From assembly GCA_937930605.1 (NCBI GenBank), contig CALHBZ010000016.1, positions 1 to 13,961 of the forward strand: a DNA stretch of 13,961 nt. The letters run 5' to 3'. Made by a program: the position numbers and the translations under genes. The DNA comes from Streptococcus oralis. Lineage in GTDB: Bacteria; Bacillota; Bacilli; Lactobacillales; Streptococcaceae. The notes below the pieces were generated by a model that was not told the origin of the DNA, searched no databases, and saw only the letters and a program-made list of their open reading frames with translations. Positions 10,511 through 13,961 of the stretch are shown here, piece by piece; the first letter of the stretch is position 1; each line of letters begins with the position of its first letter.

Positions 10511-10570
10511 AAAAAGGGTTGAAGTCCGAGAACTCTAGTCACCTTGCGGTGATGGTTCTGGCTCCTACCC
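10511..10570 (-). terminator. Long terminator-like hairpin between ddl and murF (attenuator or sRNA end)
   Basis: On the minus strand the arms at 10548-10570 and 10516-10543 pair as GGGT, G-U-rich AGG/CTT pairs, CC/GG, AGAAC/GTTCT, an internal loop, and TCACC/GGTGA closed by a GCAA (GNRA) tetraloop at 10544-10547. Five U follow at 10511-10515. The U-tract ends 12 bases before the murF ATG, just ahead of its AAAGGAG, so no promoter fits between. One pair is G-U only in the minus-strand RNA, which supports that strand. It needs read-through for murF to be expressed. Confidence 0.75.
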
Positions 10571-10574
10571 TCTC
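10511..10574 (-). ncRNA. Candidate small RNA or attenuated murF leader, about 64 bases
   Basis: Transcripts from the promoter at 10581-10610 should start near 10574-10573, three or four bases before the hairpin, and stop at its U-tract. The product would be little more than one long stem-loop with a GNRA loop. It could be a stable small RNA or the prematurely stopped leader of murF. I do not recognise it as a named RNA family. The existence of the transcript is inferred from promoter plus terminator. Confidence 0.45.
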
Positions 10575-10580
10575 TTTCAT

Positions 10581-10610
10581 TTTATAGCAAATGCGCTTCG
10601 CGCTTGTCAA
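10581..10610 (-). promoter_or_regulatory. Near-consensus promoter inside the ddl 3' end, facing murF
   Basis: TTGACA (10605-10610) and TATAAA (10581-10586) are separated by 18 bases, and TGC before the -10 makes it an extended -10. The -35 lies in the last codons of ddl and the -10 overlaps its stop codon. This is the best sigma-A promoter in the window. Confidence 0.8.
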
Positions 10611-11625
10611 AACTTTGCTTAGCAAGGTCAACCAAACGCTCGATTAGTTCTGGGTAGCTGATTCCCATATTGTCCCAAAGTAGTGGATACATGGACCACT
10701 GGGTAAAACCTGGCATGGTATTAAGCTCGTTTAGGAAAATCTCGCCCTTATCCGTATAGAAGAAATCACAACGAGACAGACCGAGGCCACCGGTTGCACG
10801 GAAGGCTGTTTCTGCATTATGACGCATGACAGCTACTACATCATCACTAATCTTGGCTGGGATGTCCATGGTAATCTTGTTGTCGATATACTTGGCATCG
10901 TAGTCATAAAAGGCAACATCCTTGACCACTTCACCAGGAAGCGTGCTCTTCACTTCGTAGTTGCCCAAGAGACCAACCTCAATTTCACGAGCATTCACCC
11001 CTTGCTCTACCAAGACACGGCTGTCATATTGGAAGGCAAGTTCCAAAGCTTGACGGAGTTCCTCTTGGTTTTCAGACTTAGAAATACCGACACTTGAACC
11101 CATGTTTGACGGCTTCGTGAAGACTGGATAAGTCAGTTTTTCTTCAACTTCAGCTATTTTAGCAGTCACATCATCCCCTTCGACAATGGCCACATAAGGA
11201 ACTTGGGTAATCCCAGCAGACTCCAAAACACGCTTAGTAGTGATTTTATCCATAGCAAGACTTGATGACAAGATATTACAACCAACATAAGGCATTTTCA
11301 AAACTTCTAAGAATCCTTGAACTGAACCATCTTCTCCCATCGGACCATGAAGAACTGGAAAGACCACCGCACCTTCTTCATAGATGGCACTTGGTGCGAT
11401 TTTCTTGTCCCAATCAACGGTTGCATTGGTCATAAGACGATCCTCTTGACCTGGAGTCTGGCTAAATTCTTGCGTTTTGATAAAATCACCTGACTGGCTG
11501 ATAAAGAAAGTCTTGACTGTGAAACGATCGTAGTTGACCGCACGCATGACACTCTCAGCTGAAAGGACAGAGACTTCACGCTCTGCACTACGCCCACCGT
11601 ATAAAAGAATAATCGTTTGTTTCAT
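10582..11625 (-). CDS. ddl: D-alanine--D-alanine ligase
   Basis: ATP-grasp cytoplasmic enzyme that joins two D-alanines; its product is the substrate of MurF, encoded next. It has 347 residues. Motifs in order: [17 protein letters not shown] (8-23), [15 protein letters not shown] (93-107), [13 protein letters not shown] (171-183), RCDFFY then [14 protein letters not shown] with [10 protein letters not shown] (285-317). The Tyr in SMYP and the Met-Pro-Gly-Phe stretch are standard for D-Ala-D-Ala rather than D-Ala-D-lactate ligases of streptococci, by recall. AGGA lies 8 bases before the ATG. An extended -10 promoter (11663-11671) precedes it, and its last codons carry a second promoter directed to murF. 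Confidence 0.97.
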   Translation of the reverse strand: MKQTIILLYGGRSAEREVSVLSAESVMRAVNYDRFTVKTFFISQSGDFIKTQEFSQTPGQEDRLMTNATVDWDKKIAPSAIYEEGAVVFPVLHGPMGEDGSVQGFLEVLKMPYVGCNILSSSLAMDKITTKRVLESAGITQVPYVAIVEGDDVTAKIAEVEEKLTYPVFTKPSNMGSSVGISKSENQEELRQALELAFQYDSRVLVEQGVNAREIEVGLLGNYEVKSTLPGEVVKDVAFYDYDAKYIDNKITMDIPAKISDDVVAVMRHNAETAFRATGGLGLSRCDFFYTDKGEIFLNELNTMPGFTQWSMYPLLWDNMGISYPELIERLVDLAKQSFDKREAHLL

Positions 11626-11662
11626 ATTGCTTGTCCTAATTCTAATAGAATACTCATCCTTT

Positions 11663-11691
11663 AGTATATCATATTTACGTCTTTTTTGAAA
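11663..11691 (-). promoter_or_regulatory. Extended -10 promoter of ddl
   Basis: TGATATACT (11663-11671) is an extended -10 with TATACT. TTTCAA at 11686-11691, 17 bases upstream of the hexamer, is a partial -35. The start would fall near 11656, about 30 bases before the ddl ATG. It follows directly after the terminator of the toxin module. Confidence 0.7.
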
Positions 11692-11700
11692 CTTGTATCT

Positions 11701-11723
11701 AAAAAAGCCCTCATTTGAGAGCT
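11701..11723 (-). terminator. Intrinsic terminator ending the toxin module
   Basis: AGCTCTC (11717-11723) pairs with GAGGGCT (11706-11712), with one G-U pair and an AAAT loop, followed directly by U (A-run 11701-11705). It is compact and well formed, 6 bases past the stop codon of the candidate immunity gene, and insulates ddl from the toxin genes. Confidence 0.88.
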
Positions 11724-11729
11724 GAAATT

Positions 11730-12218
11730 TTACCGATCCACCACTTGAGCTTCAAAGTGCGCTGGCTTGTCGTCTACATTAGTGATGGTTATTGTATAGG
11801 ACTTGTTATTAGTTACATTAAAAACTTTTTCCCCCTGGTAACTGACAACAATTCCATCCTGGACTAAATGGATATCTTTTTGATTATTGGGTAACTCTTC
11901 ATCAACATCTTCTGAATGATGGCTTCGAACAAGTTTTTGCCCTTCAACATCATAAAAAATATCGCCATGCATCTCAAACCAAACTTTTTTACCTGATAAT
12001 TTAAGCTTATTAGTATCATTTTTTTTCAAGATTAATTCTGAGTAGTATTCTACATCATGTGTCCGAGGATTTACTGTAAAGTTAGCCGACTCTCCTGGTT
12101 GCAGAGTATACTTACCAAGATTTTGTGCCCATAGATAAAATAGAAAACTAGCTGCTAGGACTACAACAAGTACTAAACTACAACCTAAATTCCAATTCGA
12201 TTTTTTCGTCATGCTCAT
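11730..12218 (-). CDS. Membrane-anchored hypothetical protein, candidate immunity protein
   Basis: A 162-residue protein I do not recognise. Residues 1-10 are basic and polar ([10 protein letters not shown]) and residues 11-30 form one hydrophobic helix, predicting N-in/C-out topology. The remaining ~130 residues have alternating hydrophobic strands ([48 protein letters not shown]), suggesting a beta-sandwich outside the membrane. The Cys13 is at the start of the hydrophobic stretch, so it is not a lipobox. The start overlaps the toxin stop as ATGA and has its own AAGGAG 8 bases upstream (12227-12232). Position directly after an LXG toxin is the usual place for immunity genes, so that role is inferred; a general accessory role is the alternative. 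Confidence 0.7.
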   Translation of the reverse strand: MSMTKKSNWNLGCSLVLVVVLAASFLFYLWAQNLGKYTLQPGESANFTVNPRTHDVEYYSELILKKNDTNKLKLSGKKVWFEMHGDIFYDVEGQKLVRSHHSEDVDEELPNNQKDIHLVQDGIVVSYQGEKVFNVTNNKSYTITITNVDDKPAHFEAQVVDR

Positions 12219-13846
12219 TTGTAACTCTCCTTATAGTCGTTAATTCCGTCTTGAATCATCTTAGCATCTCCTGGATTATCTCCATAATTTCCATTGATAA
12301 CATTGTTTATATATTTTATAGCATCTTTATCAGACAGCCCTTGAGCTGCTCCGGCTCCTATTTTCAAGTACTCATCACTAGATTCTAAATAACCTTTACC
12401 AACATAGCCAAAAAGATAATTTCCAAGGTAATCAGACTCCATTCCTTCTTCCCATTGTCGACCCCAAATTGAAAAAGGGTAATCTTCTCTATAAACTCGA
12501 TTTTTTAGGTCTAGGGGTTTATTAGAATTAACTAAATCTATAAATGTTCCATTATCTCCAATCTTATTTCCTATAGCAATCGAACTATCAATTCTTCCAT
12601 TATCACCAGGGCTTTTCCATATACTTCTACCTCTCTGAATTAATTCACCCTTTTTTACATCCTCTAAATTTTTAACATCTAATACATCGTTTCCCATATT
12701 TTGCGTTACTACTTTTATATTAATTTTTGATGTTAACGATTTGTAAAATTCTTTTTCTATATCATTCATCTTATCCTGGATTATTGGATCTTCTTTTCCC
12801 CAATCATCACCCATCTTTTTTCTCTTCTTCCAATACTCCTCAAACGCTTCTCTATTATTATAAAACAGATAATCCTCATAAGCCTTAACGATTAGGTCTG
12901 CTTTTTCGGTCGAAATTTTATCACTCTTTTTAATTTTCTCAACCTTTTCCTGTAGTTTCTCTGGATTAGCTCTATTGGTAGCCTCCGCTTTCAATTTTTC
13001 TGTTACAACTTGAGGAAATTGTATTTGAGGATGGTGATGTACATAAGATTCTAAAATTTGGAACTCCTTATCGCTAAGTTCTTTTCCATTTTCCAACTTA
13101 TCTAAGATTTTCTGGTATTCTTTATGCAAATCCTTAGTTTTCTTAGAAGAATCATATTTTGCACTCTCAATCTTCACATCCTTCATCTTTTGCACCCAGC
13201 TCATGTCCAGACCGTCCGCATAGTAGTTACCATCGCTATCGACAATGACTTTACTTAGTTGCGTAGCTCTTTTGATGGCTAAGCTAAGGACTTCTAGGCT
13301 ATCGTTGAAATACTGGGAAACCTGTGAGACAAAGAATTCTAGTTTTTCAATCTTATCATCCAAATCCTGAATACCTGACTCGATTTGAGACTTGGTATTG
13401 TAGAGGATGGTCTTCTCAGAGAAGGCTTTACCCCAATTGAGACTAAAGAAATCTTTGATTTGATTTAACCAATTCTCCCTCGCTTGAATCTGAGCTTCTA
13501 CGATAGCTAACTGCTCTTCCCTCAATTTTTTCAGTTCCTTGAGCTGGTCCAGGTCCAAATCTCCATATCCTGAGACCTGAGCATCTGCATTTTTGTAGGA
13601 GGTCAACTCTAGTTGGATATCATCTATCGCTGCTTGTAACTTCTTGATGCTGGGGATGATAATCTCTGTAAAGAGACCCTTCCCAGCTGTGTAGGCTGCT
13701 CCTGTCAGCTCACCTGAGTCTAAAGAGAAAATCAGGTGGTCACATCCACTAGATAAGCGGTCCGTGACTTCATTTGCGACTTGGAGATTATTAGTCATGG
13801 CCTGAATCAATTCTTGGGATTCTTGTGCGCTGTATTTTACTCCCAT
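12215..13846 (-). CDS. LXG-domain polymorphic toxin with Ntox44-type C-terminal domain
   Basis: Predicted type VII secretion (ESX/Yuk-type) antibacterial effector, 543 residues. Residues 1 to about 215 are an LXG domain: MGVKYSAQESQELIQAM opening, SLDSGELTGAAY (41-52, containing the L-x-G itself as LTG), then LFTEIIIPSIKKLQAAIDDI and long helices; no signal peptide. Residues about 226-375 are a charged helical middle region. Residues about 380-543 match, from memory of the family, polymorphic toxin type 44 (Ntox44, PF15607): PLDLKNR (444-450), SDYLGNYLFGYVGKG (471-485), DEYLKIGAGAAQ (491-502) and NPGDAKMIQDGINDY (524-538). AAAGGA lies 10 bases before the ATG. It overlaps the gene upstream by 10 bases and the candidate immunity gene by 4. 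Its 3' half is clearly more AT-rich than its 5' part. Confidence 0.87.
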   Translation of the reverse strand: MGVKYSAQESQELIQAMTNNLQVANEVTDRLSSGCDHLIFSLDSGELTGAAYTAGKGLFTEIIIPSIKKLQAAIDDIQLELTSYKNADAQVSGYGDLDLDQLKELKKLREEQLAIVEAQIQARENWLNQIKDFFSLNWGKAFSEKTILYNTKSQIESGIQDLDDKIEKLEFFVSQVSQYFNDSLEVLSLAIKRATQLSKVIVDSDGNYYADGLDMSWVQKMKDVKIESAKYDSSKKTKDLHKEYQKILDKLENGKELSDKEFQILESYVHHHPQIQFPQVVTEKLKAEATNRANPEKLQEKVEKIKKSDKISTEKADLIVKAYEDYLFYNNREAFEEYWKKRKKMGDDWGKEDPIIQDKMNDIEKEFYKSLTSKINIKVVTQNMGNDVLDVKNLEDVKKGELIQRGRSIWKSPGDNGRIDSSIAIGNKIGDNGTFIDLVNSNKPLDLKNRVYREDYPFSIWGRQWEEGMESDYLGNYLFGYVGKGYLESSDEYLKIGAGAAQGLSDKDAIKYINNVINGNYGDNPGDAKMIQDGINDYKESYK

Positions 13847-13961
13847 GGTAGCCGATTCCTTTCCGCTATCAGTTCTTCTCTAGCTTCATCGAAAGTTCGA
13901 CGAGCCTTCTTCGTTTGTTTTTCCAAGGCATCCAGTTCCTCATCTACATAAGAGTTGACCT
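13837..13961 (-). CDS. C-terminal 40 codons of a small helical protein, probable LXG partner
   Basis: An open frame enters from the window end and stops with TAA at 13837-13839, ten bases inside the toxin gene. The 40 visible codons are charged and fully helical in character, including VDEELDALEKQTKKARRTF and EELIAERNRLPWE at the end. Small alpha-helical genes directly upstream of LXG toxins commonly encode targeting partners (WXG100-like or DUF5082/DUF5344-type), so this is the likely role, but the visible part is too short to assign a family. The overlap with the toxin start suggests co-translation. Confidence 0.65.
   Translation of the reverse strand, partial: VNSYVDEELDALEKQTKKARRTFDEAREELIAERNRLPWE

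Noticed and set aside
10587..10604. GCGC-GAA-GCGC hairpin in the promoter spacer at the ddl end
   Set aside because: It is made of ddl codons (Lys-Arg-Glu-Ala-His), lies upstream of the predicted start point and has no U-tract.
11730..12218. Lipoprotein signal in the candidate immunity protein (N-L-G-C at residues 10-13)
   Set aside because: The Cys precedes the hydrophobic stretch rather than following it, so it cannot be a lipobox; a transmembrane anchor is the better reading.

Overview
The window reads as chromosomal DNA of a mitis-group Streptococcus (S. mitis / S. oralis / S. pneumoniae relatives). Every gene lies on the minus strand. The order ddl, murF, nudix, TIGR02206 membrane gene, ftsA, ftsZ, ylmE, sepF, ylmG, ylmH, divIVA, ileS is, from memory, the division and cell-wall cluster of that group, and the proteins have the expected motifs and lengths.

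In transcription order (high to low coordinates), the window opens with the 3' end of a small helical gene, an LXG polymorphic toxin with an Ntox44-type C-terminal domain, and a small membrane-anchored protein that is the candidate immunity factor. These three overlap and end at a clear intrinsic terminator (11701-11723). The module looks like a type VII secretion effector cassette placed directly upstream of ddl; the secretion machinery itself is not in the window.

Next come the last steps of peptidoglycan precursor synthesis: ddl, with its own extended -10 promoter, then murF overlapped by a Nudix hydrolase gene. The last bases of ddl contain a near-consensus promoter. It is followed at once by a long hairpin with a GNRA loop and a U-tract that stops 12 bases before murF. 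This is either a murF attenuator or a small RNA gene.

A stand-alone seven-helix membrane protein gene (TIGR02206/YwaF type) follows, with its own promoter and terminator. Then the division operon starts from an extended -10 promoter: ftsA and ftsZ (Z-ring), ylmE (PLP protein), sepF (Z-ring membrane anchor), ylmG, ylmH and divIVA (septum and pole scaffold). From ftsZ to divIVA the genes overlap or lie within a few bases of each other.

The window ends with a complete isoleucine T-box leader (specifier AUC, antiterminator and terminator visible) and the first 468 codons of ileS. No non-coding stretch exceeds 300 bases; the longest (1406-1658, 7390-7625 and 8331-8526) are described below. No tRNA, rRNA, CRISPR array, insertion sequence or long repeat was seen.
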